From Agapetus fuscipes (taxonomy: Eukaryota > Arthropoda > Insecta > Trichoptera > Glossosomatidae), in assembly GCA_951799405.1 (NCBI GenBank), contig OX637332.1, positions 13,831,001-13,895,000 of the forward strand: DNA of 64,000 nt, written 5' to 3'. The translations under genes were made by a program, and so were the position numbers. Numbering within the stretch: position 1 is the stretch's first letter; the number at the start of each line of letters is the position of its first letter. This document shows positions 11,210 through 24,522 of this stretch, piece after piece. Below the pieces are notes generated by a model that was not told the origin of the DNA, ran no database searches, and saw nothing but the letters and a program-made list of their open reading frames with translations.

Positions 11210-11621
11210 GACAGAAAAAATGGCGGCTAATCTGTATTGTTGATGTGTAATTTTGGCAGTTTATTCTTTCAAAATTATTAAATATTTATTTACCTTTTGA
11301 CTTTTTATATAGATTTATTTTTTATGTTCTGTTATTTCTTTATTCTTAAATGTTTTTTATTATTGGTATTCCTTGACTTATAGGTTGGTATGAGGCTGAC
11401 CACCCATACTGTAAAAAATATTCACTTTTCCCGTGTTTTAGGGAAGGTCGGTATAAGTGGAAGGGTGTAACTTAATTTATATTTTGGATTTGAATTTGTT
11501 AGAACATATGCAGCATTTGTTAGCGCGAACTTACACATGTCAGTTTGTGAGCATGCATTTAATATTAATTGTACATGTTAATATATATTTGCAACTAGGA
11601 CAATAGAAAATAGATTATAAG
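11210..11621 (+). repeat. R250 copy with a ~155-bp 5' extension
   Basis: The R250 part is 11369-11621. The preceding 11219-11368 (starting ATGGCGGCTAATCTG) matches the sequence upstream of the copy at 30386, including GATTTATTTTT and ATTCTTAAATG/TATACTTAAATG. Some copies therefore belong to a longer ~400-bp unit. Confidence 0.85.
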
Positions 11622-11624
11622 TAA

Positions 11625-11797
11625 CTACATCACTCGAGAACGGCTGAAGCGATTCGGCTGTTTTTCATTTCTAAATTATGTTTGTAATCTAGGAAAGGCT
11701 GAGCATGATAAATGTAAGAATATTTCGGAAGATTTTCGTAGTAGGAAAAATCATTATCTTGCAACTTATAGAGGATAACGTCTATCGCGTCAGCTAG
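11625..11797 (+). mobile_element. Short CTAG|T-ended repeat, Helitron-like 3' end
   Basis: Starts CATCACTCGAGAACGGCTGA and ends GCGTCAGCTAG followed by T. The opening and closing motifs recur, inverted, at 51968-52172. Such elements are common in insects, and a CTRR end before T is the Helitron rule. The terminal hairpin is degraded in this copy. Confidence 0.6.
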
Positions 11798-13319
11798 TTT
11801 AAATAAAATAAAAGTTAAATTCTAAGAAAAATGGGTATGGGGATAAGATTTTGATTTTTTTAATCTAGTCATGTTAATAATACTTATTTTTTGATGACCA
11901 ATGCATTTCTATATTTTTTTATAAACGAACATTAAAATTATGATGTATTGAAAAAATTCAGCCAGTTGTTTATACGGAGGACAAATAATATTTAAAACAC
12001 CAATGTGAACATAAGTATAAATATTTATAAACAGTAAAATAAACATTTTTAACACTAATGTGCACATCAAACATGTTTATATATAAGCTATGTACATTAC
12101 GAAAGTTTATCCTAAAATAAACGTGAAAAAGAGTCAACGTGGCAAAAACAAATTCATGTTTATTTGTTGATAACTGTAAATAGGGATAAATTTTCCGATA
12201 ATTCATAGTGTGAACAGATGCTGAATGTTATTTGTGGGGTTGGATGTAATAATACCATGTATGTAAGGGCGAGTGCGGTAATAAATCAAATTGATTTGAT
12301 TTCACGTGCTCGCACGCATCCCAGCACCATTACTTGGAGTATAAAACATCAAATTAAACTCCCCTCGATCGCGTTAATAGAAAAATATATGGCACATACG
12401 ACAGCATTCCTAGTGAGTGATTTAGTTGGCGTACGTTTTTTCGATGTACGCAATCGAGGGTACATGTGTAATGTAACATTCAAACACAAAACACGAATCT
12501 GGACAGTTTCAGAAAGCCGGCATGAATAATATATATGGCGCTCGCATTGTGTGTATGTAGCCCGCAAACATGAAAGCATATGTACGACGAAAAATGTGGA
12601 CAAACCGAATATAAATATTATCTTTGTAGGGCATATTCGTCATGAAAATGAAAATGTTCAAAAGCCAGGCTAAATGTCACAATAATGATAGTATAGGTGT
12701 ACGAGATTTTGGACAGGAGTACTAGGTCGCTGGTTTCTTGGGGATGGCCTTGGATAAAATTCTAGAATCTAGATGATCGGTTGATATGTTGATTTTGTAT
12801 TTGAGGTATACATTTTACAATAGTGGATCGGAGAATTTATCATAGAATATGTAACTAGGCGTGAACGGTGAACTGCTCAAATTATAACAAGAAAAGGAAC
12901 AATTTGTTCTGCGAACATTTGCTTTTAAAGAACAAAAATACAACCTACATTTATGAACTGGTAAGAAAAACAGATGTCAGCCAATGGGAATAATTGACCA
13001 ATCAGATTCTGACACGTCATCTCTTCGCTGAGCTAAGATGAATCATGCTTCACTAAACTGAGACTGTAATATTTTTATACCTTCCATTATACATTATTAT
13101 TTAAAGTAAAAATTCATCATTGAAATGTTTTAACAATGTTATTTTTTCTCTATCATATTTTCTCAAACAATAGGCTTTTTTTAAAAAAGAAGATAACATG
13201 GAAATGATGACAAAACGATTTTATGTAATTCCATATATGTATTAATCTTAAGTAAAGTAAGTATCTCAATTTTGAAAAAAAAAAACTTAGATCGCTGTTT
13301 CTGTTTCTATACGATTACT
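11798..13319. other. Non-coding, nothing recognised
   Basis: AT-rich with short frames on both strands at 12218-12603 that overlap each other and show no domain. I see no gene or repeat boundary. Confidence 0.45.
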
Positions 13320-13556
13320 TGCCTTGCCCTGTATTCTGCCGCCATTCCTCTAGGGGTGGCCGGTACCTCCACTCAAGTGCCTCCACTTGACTCTGTCCTT
13401 GCATACTTCTTTCATCTCATCTAATTTCATCACTCTTTTCATGCATGCTCTTCTCTTGTTTCCTCTCTGTAAATTCCATTCATTCGCAATCTCAATTATC
13501 TGATCAATCCATTGTTTCCTAGGTCTTCCCGTTCCACGCTTACATGATCTATAATT
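13320..13556 (-). pseudogene. LINE-A 3'-end fragment
   Basis: Minus-strand relic of the C-terminus of the LINE-A reverse transcriptase: QWIDQI near the middle and GGCCACCCCTAG next to the 3' end, aligned with 17331-17530. It is frameshifted, strongly 5'-truncated, and abuts a degraded R250 copy. Confidence 0.75.
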
Positions 13557-13740
13557 TTATTTTTAAATATGTACATTTAACCATTTAAGACTCATTTCCC
13601 ACAAGAAGACGTGTGTGAATTTGCGCTTTCACATGCTGTGTACGAATTTTTTTAAATAAAAACCCAAATAAAAAGTAAAATATTCAAACTTTGCCGATCT
13701 TTTCTCTGAGAAAAAGATGATATTAGCCAAGTGCCGCATT
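13557..13740 (-). repeat. R250 copy, degraded
   Basis: Landmarks remain recognisable (ACTCATTTCCCACAAGAAGA, GCGCTTTCACATGCTG, TTGCCGATCTTTTCTCTGAG), but divergence is high and the 5' ~60 bp are missing. Confidence 0.65.
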
Positions 13741-14825
13741 TAGGCAAATTTAACAACATCGTTTAAAATAATATTTGAGTTGAGTTTGAGAATAGTATTT
13801 TTTTGCTGTGAAAGAAAATCTGTAGTTTTTGAAGAATCCTTCCCCGAAACAGCAGATATAGCTACCGTGCTCGGCTTGCCAGATTCCGTGTGAAATATGG
13901 CGCACAAGATCCGACCGAAAATCTTGGAAATCTCTATTCGATCCTGAATCATGACTTGATATTTAATTCATCTCGCATCCCTTGTTCTTGCAAGCCATGA
14001 AAAATTCTGTTATTTCCTTCAGAGAATGCCAGGAATTTAACGCGTATAAAAATGTCTACTTTTTGTGAGAAGACAGTTTTTTTATGCATTCCTTTCTTGT
14101 TAAATAAAAAAAAAAAATATTCATATTTTTTAATACTACTTAGATAAAAAAAATACACAAATTTTACTTTACGTTTTAACAAAACACTTATATATATATT
14201 TTTTAAAATATAAATTTGACACTTTATTTTACTATATAAAAAAATATTAAAACATAATATGCTTAGTTTCCAAGTATGCTTATCTGTATTACTAACAGAC
14301 TCAGAAGAAAGAATTAACCACCTGCAGTGTTCAATATTTGAAAAAATAACACAATTCTGGATAATCACTTGATTTTACAATGACTATACATAACATTACT
14401 ATGGTTATATATTACTCGTTAAGTTTTTTATTTGGGCATATGTGCTGAAACAAATTACAATAAAATTGTGACGTTCGCTAAATCGGCGAATGAATAATAA
14501 TTTTAGATTGAACTAAGCTCCAAAAACCAAGTAAACAGATTGACATTCAGTAGAAAATTTTGGAAAAATAAATGGATCTTATAGGTCGTAATTTTTCAAT
14601 GCAGTATAAATTAAATTGCACAGAATCTGCACTCGACTTTCTTGCAAAAATTAACCCACTGTATGACGTATGTAAAGCTATAATCATCTACCAGCTTATG
14701 CAGTTTCAATGAAAATATAATATATCGATAATAAATCAATTTTATTCCACCGCGGTGTGTACCTGCATACCCGTGCGAGTATGGAAATAGCCATATAAAT
14801 TCTTAAGTGAATAAAAAATATTTGG
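13741..14825. other. Non-coding, nothing recognised
   Basis: AT-rich. The open frames at 13740-14368 lack known motifs. Confidence 0.45.
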
Positions 14826-14896
14826 ATGATTTATTTGGTGAGCGCCGTTTTGTGTGAATCACACCTCAAGAGCCCTCTACGAGGTTGGTCTTCTCT
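14826..14896 (-). pseudogene. LINE-D 3'-terminal fragment
   Basis: Shares the block AGAGGGCTCTTGAGGTGTG, then CACACAAAACGGCGCTCACC (minus strand) with 9809-9870, 29028-29100 and 40822-40890. It is only the extreme 3' end of the element. Confidence 0.55.
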
Positions 14897-14926
14897 GGAA
14901 AAAGCGCCAATTACACAAGAAAGATC

Positions 14927-15850
14927 CTCGACTCATAGGTTGGTATGAAGCTGACCTCTGTACTGTACTGTATCCTGCCACCGTTTCATTAGGGGTGGCC
15001 GGTACCTCCGCAGATGCGCCTCCACTTTTTGCTGTCATCACCTTTTTCATACATACTCTTCTCTTATTCTCACTCTGTAGAATCCTTCTTTCGCAATCTC
15101 ACCTATTTGGTCTTACCATTCTTTCCTCAGCCTTCCCCTTCCGCGCTTTCCTTTTGACATTTCCTTTGTACACTTTCTTCGTTAGTTGTTCATCATCCAT
15201 TCTTTAAAGATGTCTGAACCATCTCATGTACTTTTTTGTACTTTCATTCTCATATTCTCTTTTATACCACACTCGTTCATCACTCAAGCATTACGTACTC
15301 TATCACTCAGTGTCTTTCCAGCCATTGCTCTCAGGTAAGCCATTTCAACCGTACTTACATACTTTACTCAGCTCACATTCATTAAGCCTCACTTCCACCA
15401 ACCAATATGCCATTGTGGACCACCGATCTCATATTCTTTGTAAGTTTCCTATTCCTTGCAATTCTTCCAATCGTTTCCATTACACTTCTTCCTCTACTAG
15501 CGCGCTTTTCCAATTCTTTCGTCAATTTCGCATTCGACTCAAACTTGCTTCCCAGATAATGAAATTCTTTCACGACCTCCACTCTTTTTTCATTCAGTCT
15601 TATCTCAATTTTCTCGCATTTCTCAGTCCTCTAAAAGTGTAAAAAATAATTCACTTTGTTAATGTCACCCGTGTTTCAAGGAAGGTCGGCAAGAGTTGCA
15701 GGTTTTATGTTCATTTGAGATTTGGTTTTAATTTGTAAGTACAAATTCAGCATTCGTAAGCGCGAACTTACACGTACCTGTTTGTGGGCATTTCATATTA
15801 GTTGTGAATGTTTATATTTCATTGCAACTTATATTCTAGATTATTATAGA
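14927..15850 (+). repeat. R250 copy split by a LINE-A insertion
   Basis: The 5' piece (CCTCGACTCATAGGTTGGTA to CTGTACTGTA, 14927-14966) and the 3' piece (GTAAAAAATAATTCAC, about 15637, to the end near 15840) join in the correct order across the inserted LINE-A. The join falls at the CTGTA/AAAAA junction of the repeat. Confidence 0.85.
14967..15636 (-). pseudogene. LINE-A fragment nested in R250
   Basis: Minus-strand relic of LINE-A ORF2, 5'-truncated. Reading from 15636: a short IRLNEKRVEVV stretch, the HYLGSKFE motif, IGRIARNRKL and VHNGIL, then frameshifted remains down to GGCCACCCCTAATG near the 3' end. It aligns with the longer 17331-18017 copy. The 3' end next to the host repeat carries CTGTA repeats, matching the TTACAG-type tail of the family. 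It is non-functional. Confidence 0.85.
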
Positions 15851-15929
15851 TGGTCATTGAACCCTTCTGTATGCAAACTAGGACTTTGTATGGTGGGTAA
15901 ACTTTTTAGTTATATTTTGAAAAAGTAAC

Positions 15930-17079
<1,150 letters not shown>

Positions 17080-17286
17080 ACAGACGGACGTTTTTGAAAG
17101 ATAGTGTTTTTTGGCATATCCTGCACCAGGACAACTCATTTCCGTGAAAACCTTGAAATTTTTTTTTCACACCAAATCATAGCTTTCTTTATAGCCTTCA
17201 GCTATATATTCAGGGCCAGTAAAAAAATACAAAGTTTCCACATGCATGTATCAGTCTATAAATAAATACCCACAGTAATGTATTTC

Positions 17287-18017
17287 ACTACTGTAACTGT
17301 AACTGTAACTATCACTCTGTCGCCATTCCGCTAGGGGTGGCCAGAGCCTCTGCAGAGTTGCCTCCATTTTTTCCTATCCGTACATACCTTTTTCAATTCA
17401 TTCATATCCATCACCTTTTTCATGCATTTTCTTCTTTTACGCTCACTTTGTATATCCCATTCTTTCACAATCTCCTCAATCTGATCACTCCATACTATTC
17501 TCGGTCGTCTCTTCCCTCTTTTTCCTTTCCCACTTTCTTTGTATACATATTTTGTCAGTCTATCATCATTCATTCTTTCCACATGCCCAAACCATCTCAT
17601 CACATTCTTTTGTACCTTAACTTTCACATCCTCTTTCAAATTACATTCTTTTTTTACCCATTCATTCCTAACTCTATCCCTCAGAGTTTTTACTGTCATG
17701 CTTCTCAAATGCTTCATTTCCACCGTACATACTTTACTCATTTCGCTATCGTTCACTGTCCATGCTTCACTTCCATACATCAAAGTCGGTAACAATATGC
17801 CATTGTGTACCGTCATTCTCAGATCCATCGTCAATCGCTTGTTCTTTGCTATTCTTCCTATTGCACCGACCACTTGCTTACCCTTGCACACCCTATTCTC
17901 AAGTTCTCTTGTCTTCTTTCCATTCTTCTCAAACATACTTCCCAAGTATCTAAATTCATCCACAATTACAACTTTCGTACCATTCAACATAAACGTGCAT
18001 TCTACATTTTCATCCAA
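17287..18017 (-). pseudogene. LINE-A: C-terminal reverse transcriptase fragment with intact frame
   Basis: This is the longest copy of the family. A 228-codon minus frame covers the C-terminal part of a non-LTR retrotransposon ORF2. Landmarks in order are FRYLGSMFE (~22-30), LLPTLMYGSEAW (~75-86), EMKHLRSM (~100), DRVRNEWV (~113-120), RWFGHVERM (~141-149), RPRIVWSDQIEEI (~172) and RKKWRQLC near the end. This layout is common to RTE-like and related insect LINEs. The catalytic FADD-type palm is upstream and absent, so the copy is 5'-truncated. The frame runs to a stop at 17331. The 3' end (17287-17312) is a GTTACA microsatellite tail, typical of RTE-type LINEs. The frame opens with a Met only by chance. 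Clade assignment is tentative. Confidence 0.9.
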
Positions 18018-18320
18018 ACTAAGAACTCATAAATTCGACAATTGAAAATCAAGTGTTTTTTGAGGAGATGTAAAAGTGTATTTTTATATTTGTTCTATTT
18101 GTCATTTGAATTTAACTAAAAGAAAACATGTGAAAATATGGAGTTTTTCGTGAAAACTTTATTTCAATCTATATTCTATACACTCTGGAAATAATTAAGT
18201 TATATTAAAAACTTTGTTAAAGATCTCACCAAAGAGTTCCGGCTTTTTAATTACTATGTAAGGGTGAACAAAAAAAAAATCATAAAACTTTATTTGACGA
18301 TATATCGTTGCTATCTATAA
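18018..18320. other. Non-coding, nothing recognised
   Basis: Short AT-rich spacer between the LINE-A fragment and an R250 copy. Confidence 0.45.
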
Positions 18321-18560
18321 TCTATAATCTAAGTTGCAAGGATATATTCATTTAAAGCTCTCAGATGTATGCCCACAAACAAACACGTGTAGTTCGCGCT
18401 TACAAATGCTGATTGTGTACTTACAAATAAAATCCAAACTCAAATGAACATAAGCCCTGCAACTCCTGCCGACATTCCCTGAAACAGGGGTGACACTGGC
18501 AAAGTGAACCATTTTTTACAGTATGGGTGGTCAGCCTCATACCAACCTATAAGTCAAGGA
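18321..18560 (-). repeat. R250 copy, full length
   Basis: From (TCTATAA)n-like tail sequence and TCTAAGTTGCAAGG to CCTATAAGTCAAGGAA. Very similar to 30386 and 52275, so these belong to one young subfamily. Confidence 0.93.
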
Positions 18561-19517
18561 AAGCTAGAAAATCATATCCTGAAAATACGAAGTCGTATTT
18601 GTAAAAACAATTCAAATTCTCTTTATAAAGAAACATTAGTAGTTTCTAGGAGCTAGAACATACTTAAAAGAATCCAAGCGAAAATAAATAAAAGGCAGAC
18701 GCAGTATATTCTTCGATGTAGGTAATATTTTAAGTCCACTGTAGCTCTAACGAGATCCAGGGGAGTAAGCAGTCCACGATCGTCTATCGTCGCGTCGCGT
18801 GCATGCGACATGCCCCAATCAGGATAGTGTTTGTCTTTTTGCTAACTGCAGAATTCAAAGCTGCTCTGTAATTTCCTAGCAGAGGAAAACGACCAAAGAA
18901 ATCTCTGCGCCAACCCTTCCATGCTTCTACAATGCTTTGAGTAACACTATAATTAAGTTGGAAAACGTAAAAAAAATCGATTATACGTATTCCGAAGTAA
19001 CGTTGGCAAAGCATTTACGTTGAGAAAGAGGGACTTGAGTTCAAATACGATTTCCGATTTCCGTGTTTTCTTTTAGCGCATTCGTAAGTACTCGCATAAG
19101 AAATTATATTGAACTTTAATACAAATAAATAAAACAACACTTAGAAAATGATTCTTGGAGTAAGGCTCAGTAATTACATACAGCAAAAGTGCTAAAATAT
19201 TATATGTCTTTAAAAGAATATAAGTATTTTAAATTTAATGAATTTTCATTTCATAAATATGCCTACATTTGAAAATCATCGGATTTATTTTTAACTACAA
19301 TTTCACTAACTAAATTTGAATTTTAATTATATTATATTATCATCGATGGGAAACGAAAATCAAATTCAGCACTTCAAATTACCTATTTACTTATAACATC
19401 AGCCAAAAATAAAAAAAAGTGTGAATTTTAGTTCTTAGGTTAATTTAGTGTAGACCATATGAAAGCTTTGACTATCATATTCACTTGGAACTGTTTAAAT
19501 AAAAATGAAAACATCAC
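18561..19517. other. Non-coding, nothing recognised
   Basis: A minus frame at 18784-19014 has no recognised domain. Otherwise AT-rich spacer. Confidence 0.4.
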
Positions 19518-19784
19518 TTGCAATGTAAGCATATTTGTGAAGAAGCCTGGGTTTGGTTGAAAAACGATCCAATTAAATTCCCAGGCCTGAGGGACGAGCT
19601 CGACCCGTATTCAGCATTTAATCATGTTCTGTTTACGGAAGAAGAAACCAAGGAAAAGTCGAGTAAGCCCTTAGAAAAATGTTGTACGTATACGGAATTC
19701 ATGCCACGTTCGGACCAACCAAGTACTGCAGGTTCGTGGCGGAAAAAAGGGGAACTTGAGCGGGCGCTCAACATCGGCGCTTAA
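19518..19784 (+). CDS. Unrecognised open frame, 88 codons
   Basis: Composition differs from the surrounding AT-rich DNA: it is acidic/charged with a balanced amino-acid mix (EEAWVWLKNDP, EEETKEKSSK, PRSDQPSTAG). It does not look like a shadow of any repeat identified here. No domain is recognised, and no splice sites or partner exons are convincing. It may be a transposase relic or one exon of a gene whose other exons I cannot find, or it may be chance. Confidence 0.25.
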   Translation: MQCKHICEEAWVWLKNDPIKFPGLRDELDPYSAFNHVLFTEEETKEKSSKPLEKCCTYTEFMPRSDQPSTAGSWRKKGELERALNIGA

Positions 19785-19970
19785 GGCGAGTCTTCCATGT
19801 ACCGAAAACAATTTGTATAATAAAGAAGCGCCTTTGAATTTCCTTATTCGTCATCTTTATATGCCTATTGAATGGGAATTGGTGATCATCTTATCATCTT
19901 CAATGCAAAATAAGAGCAAATTAGTTTGTTTTTATTGGGACGGCGAACATATGTAATTGTATCTGAAACT

Positions 19971-20215
19971 CTAGAGGTGGTCAGAGCCTACGTTTCTTCC
20001 TATCTTTGCAAAGTTCTTTCAATTCATGAAAATCTGTAATCAGTTTCATCACTTTCTTTCCTTTACAATCTCTTTATAAATCCCATTCTTTCAATATTTC
20101 GCAAATATAATCAAGCCGTACTAGGTCGTCTTTTTCCTTTTTTTCTTTTCCATGTCAGTCTTTCATCGTTCTCTCTTTCTATGCACATGTTCAAACCATT
20201 TCATGACAGTGTAAG
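19971..20215 (-). pseudogene. LINE-A 3'-end fragment, degraded
   Basis: AGAGGTGGTCAGAGCCT at the 3' end and traces of the FKFMTV/HVE, KRKKR and DYI regions on the minus strand align with 17331-17600. Many indels. Confidence 0.65.
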
Positions 20216-21426
20216 TATTGAGGCGATAGCATGTAGTGTGGACATATAATATTAAAATTGAAAAACAAAAACATATTTAAAATGTTTTAGAATGAAATTT
20301 TGTTTGCTTGATTGTAGTTAAGTAAGATTACGAGAATATTTTTATTAAAATAAGTAAGTATGATAACTGAACGTTTGTCTTCTCTGCGTCATACTGACTC
20401 AGAGAAATGTGACAAGAGCTGGAAACTTGAAAACTGTGTTTACTGAAATCTCCAATTTTAATTATTTAAATACACAAACAAAATATACTAACATGCAAGA
20501 ACCTTAACTTGTTTATTTAGTGGACTTGAACTATGACACTACTTTGAAGTATATGCTCAAGTTTTAAGTCAATTCAAGTGAACATTTCACCACCTTAAAG
20601 TTAAATACGAATAAATCCTGATTGATTGATTTGAGAAATCGTGGATAAAACATGTTATTGAGTGAAACTTCTGATTGAAAGGGAACTAATTACAAGGAAG
20701 TGCTCGTGACAAACTTCTACACTACAGAATTTTCCATTTTTTTGTGTTTCTTAGAAAATAGGGAAATAGGTACATTTATTTTAAAAACCCATGTTAGCTT
20801 CATATGTCACTTACTCAGTTTTACCTTTAAGTTAACGATTTGTGAGATGAAATTCGATAAAATTAGTTGATCATCAAAGCTTTGTTACATCCAAAACCAA
20901 AAAATATGTGTACGCTTGCACCCATGTACATATTTTTGCTATCATTACATTTAATAATTGGACTCGATTCAACACGAATTTGATTTTTTTTTCTTTTATC
21001 GGAATATAAACGTCACACCTGTATGTGACTAAGCTGTCAAAAAAAAATGAATGCCTTTTCCCTAGCAACCTGGCCGTGTAACGTCAATATTTTAAATATT
21101 TAATTTAAACAAATGTGTATACTTTTTTTTTTTTTTTATTTGTTGTCAATGATGTCTGTCCATTTTCTAACAAGCATAAAATTTTGTTCATCATGACTTG
21201 AAGAAAGATAAGACTTTTATTCAATATCTCATCGACGTATTACCGTTCACACTATTACTTTGACAAATTGAAGATTATTTTAGAATTTAGATAAGACGTG
21301 TCTTCGGTAGTACAACACTTCACTGGTTTTCGTATTTGAGGGCTTGCTCATAAATCAACTCTACGTAATGCATATCCACTATATCCATATTACATCGCGA
21401 CCGCATGAAACCACTTCGCCTCTTCA
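20216..21426. other. Non-coding, nothing firmly recognised
   Basis: AT-rich. The stretch 20815-21090 shows loose similarity in landmarks (AGTTTTACCTTTAAG, ACACGAATTTGA, AAACGTCAC) to 49962-50110, which may indicate an old shared repeat. Confidence 0.35.
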
Positions 21427-21579
21427 CCCCAAGCAAAGAGCTTTGCATTCAAACTCAACTATAGCGTTTACCAAAAAATGTATGAATACTCAAGCAGCAC
21501 CTCAATAAGCGTTTGAGTTTGAATAAATTATTGTTAAAATGCTATGGTTGAGTTAAAACGTTATGTTTGATACTTGAGG
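21427..21579. mobile_element. MITE M1 copy
   Basis: A ~150-bp near-palindrome. The left half has CCCCAAG, then CTCAACTATAGCGTTTACCA and AAAATGTATGAATAC. The right half has AAGCGTTTGAGTTTGAATAA, then CTATGGTTGAGTTAAAACGT and GATACTTGAGG. It shares ends and internal motifs with 27436, 29388, 62572 and 62817. Confidence 0.7.
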
Positions 21580-21590
21580 TACTGATGTCT

Positions 21591-21890
21591 TTTATTAAAT
21601 CGTCAACGTGAAGAGTGAGTCATGTTTCAAGCTGGTTTTCTATTAAAAATACTTTTTGAAGACTTTTAGATCATTTTATTCTCAAATGCCAAGCATTATA
21701 AATTACAATTTGTATAATGCTACAAGTCTGTTTTTTCCAATAAACGTATAAGAAGTGATTCGTTTCTGAATGTATTAAACTTTTCAAAAACGACTGAAAA
21801 GGAATCTGAAAGCTCTTTTGATACACAAAAATTGTTAGGAGCTATTTCCATCAATTAAGATAGAAACAATGCATATAATGTGAGAGAGCT
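21591..21890. other. Non-coding spacer
   Basis: Nothing recognised. Confidence 0.4.
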
Positions 21891-22022
21891 AGAGGACCAT
21901 GGAAAGTTCCGGAATGCACTGAAGACAAGCAAATTTCTGGCATCGTTTGCACCAGCGCCCTTGGAGTGACTACATCACGAAACGGCGCTATAAAAAAATC
22001 ATCAACTCATCATCATCATAAA
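21891..22022 (+). pseudogene. Possible LINE 3' end with (ATC)n tail
   Basis: One plus frame reads RQANFWHRLHQRPWSDYI then KRRYKKII, directly followed by a TCATCATCATCAT tail. The composition resembles other insect LINE C-termini, and the microsatellite tail supports a 3' end, but the fragment is too short to assign. Confidence 0.35.
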
Positions 22023-22179
22023 GCACAATCGTTTCTTCGAGAATAAATAGCTATTAATATCTTTAATAAAACAATGATCAATTTTGTTGTAATTTTTTTT
22101 ACAAAAATATTTTTAATTGTACAACAAGTGGACTTGCATCCGTTACGAATATTTATTTTGATTTATGATATTTTATTCC

Positions 22180-22345
22180 TAGATAGGTTGCAAGAAAAAT
22201 TTGCAGGCTCTATATTTTTTATAAATTTGTGTGTGTTTTTGTTAGTAGACACGCAGCATGGTAAGCGTGACCTTACGCGTGTTTGTTTGGGAGTATGCAT
22301 TTATGATGATCTTTAATGTTGACATATCTTTGAAACTTTGAAACC
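22180..22345 (+). repeat. R250 copy, partial and diverged
   Basis: Retains GATAGGTTGCAAG, ACACGCAGCATGGTAAGCGT, GTGTTTGTTTGGGAGTATGC and TATCTTTGAAACTTTG. The middle is deleted. Confidence 0.6.
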
Positions 22346-24124
22346 TAAATTATAGATGCTAGAATTATAGATTACGGGAAGCTCATATGAAACTCATATG
22401 TCATACCTTAGAAATATATGAATTCAAGGAATAGCTTAAACTCACTTATAAATGTAACAGGGTTTTAGGTATCATTTTCTATGAGGTACCTCTTCACTCT
22501 TCAACACATTTCAGCTGAATTTTGCAATTACCTAAGTAATATTTCTGTGCGCGAATACATCATTATCAGGCAGGTACGCGCCTCGCTGTCTCCTCGCTAG
22601 CTTTTTTACACGACACTCGATGTATGGGCTCCATTAGCTAGTTTTTTCGGTTCAGTGGCTTGCGTTAAAAAAACCTGCTTATAAATACAGCTGCCGGGTT
22701 TTATCCTACAAAACACGCCGTGACTCGCAAATAGGAATTTTCACTCTTTACAGTAGCTACACAAAGTAGAAAAACTACGCATAAACTTACTACGCAAAAA
22801 AGTATGAAAATCAAAACAACGTTGTTTGTGGGAGTTTTACTTTTCACTTTTTTTGTTTGTTAACGGTATGGTTTAGTAGAAACGTTAATCTTTGTACTCG
22901 GCGAATAGTAACTATCTAGGTAGGTAAGCTATAGTTCTGTAAAATGCTCAGTTTTCTTTTAAGTATATGGGATATTTTAATGTAATTTAATGAAAAAACA
23001 GCATTTTTGTACAATGTTAAATTGCAACGTAAAATTGTTGCCATTCATAAAAAAAAGCACATAGAAGAGTGAACTTATAATTTTTCATACAACTCCAAAA
23101 ATTCACCGCAATTTTTATATTTTTACTAATATGTGTGCTCAGTACGTAGGTATATATTTGTAATTAAATATACGTACACCTCTTTAAACCGCATCAAATT
23201 ATCAAGGCTGAATCTGTAAATCAGACAAGATGTCTATAGCCATTTATGCGATCTATCGACTTCAAATATAATTTTTTATTTTAATCCTTAGAGGTAGATG
23301 TTATTGAAACATTTTGATGACCTTATTAAGCCCAAAACCAGAGTTAAACCAATATTTTAGAACAAAAAAATGTTTTCAGGTGAGATTAGAAGTGAAACCT
23401 TTCAATAAAGAAGGTGGAGAGTAATTTGAAATCATTTTAAATAACTCACTTACAATTGGACTAAAAGCACATGTAAGTTCAATTTCTTACCTTCATAATT
23501 TCATTCAAACGTAGCTCCTCACGTTGCAAAGTAAGTGAATTATATTTTGTTACACATTGGACTTTGCAAATGTGTTGATATATTTTGCAAACAGTTGATG
23601 TTCATCGCTGTTTTTCTCCACCCAGGTACAAAAGTTATAATAGGATACAGAATGAAATTTTCCTCGCGTAGCTTACTTGGTTAGTTTGATTAAAGATGGT
23701 ACATATTTTGTGTCGAGCGGAAACGCTAAGAGAGAGTTTCATATTTACCTACAAAATATATTATGTAGAGACTACAAGACAAAAAAAAATAATGTGCTAG
23801 GTTAAGAATTTATTTTCGTGGTGGACGAATGTCGTATAAGTGGACGAAAAATTAAGCTGTATTTGAGTTCACTAACACTTTTTACTTTTTCGGTCTTAAT
23901 GATTGTACCTTTGTAAAGTTTTATTGTAAATGAGAAAAAAGTTTATACTAGCGCCACTTTATCAAATAATATAATTTGTTCTAAAAATTTCACATCCCTT
24001 TGTTATAAACTGGTACCAATAATGTATACGCAAGCTTCGTATGAATCATAAAAAATAGAACAAACACTGCGTTCAATGGGCATGAAACATGATTTAACTA
24101 CATAAGTGAAGTCGGAAATCCGAC
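22346..24124. other. Long non-coding stretch, nothing recognised
   Basis: Unique-looking AT-rich sequence without repeat family members, splice-flanked frames or RNA-like structures that I can support. Confidence 0.45.
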
Positions 24125-24192
24125 GTCATTTCAATAGGGGTGGCTAGAATCTTTGAAGACTTGCCTTCACTTCTTACTATTACTAGTCTCAA
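24125..24192 (-). pseudogene. LINE-A extreme 3' end
   Basis: Contains the 3'-terminal block CATTTCAATAGGGGTGGCTA and the following AAGACTTGCCTTCAC, matching the last ~70 bp of LINE-A. Confidence 0.5.
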
Positions 24193-24522
24193 AGTTTTTT
24201 TGGTTACTTTGGAAGCGCTCAAAGAAATAAATCAACTCGTGAGGAAAAACATTATTTTTTTCATTCTTAGTCCTTGAAGCATAAGGCTTTATTTATCGTA
24301 AACTAATCATCATTTAATTTTTTTAACATTCATACCATGATGAACATTTTTATTTATTTTGATTATGAAAAGATTTTTATTGACTACAAAAAAGCATGAA
24401 AAATCCCTTAAGATATTTAACCACTCAAATATTAGCATTTTTTTTACTTTAATCATAATATTTGTACGTAGCTTGAAAGAATAATATGAGGAAATATCAC
24501 TCTTGGCTTGCTATTCAAATAA
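24193..24522. other. Non-coding spacer
   Basis: Nothing recognised. Confidence 0.4.

Noticed and set aside
17337..18045. Plus-strand open frames of 151 and 168 codons
   Set aside because: Antisense shadows of the LINE-A minus-strand frame, rich in Ser/Phe/His.
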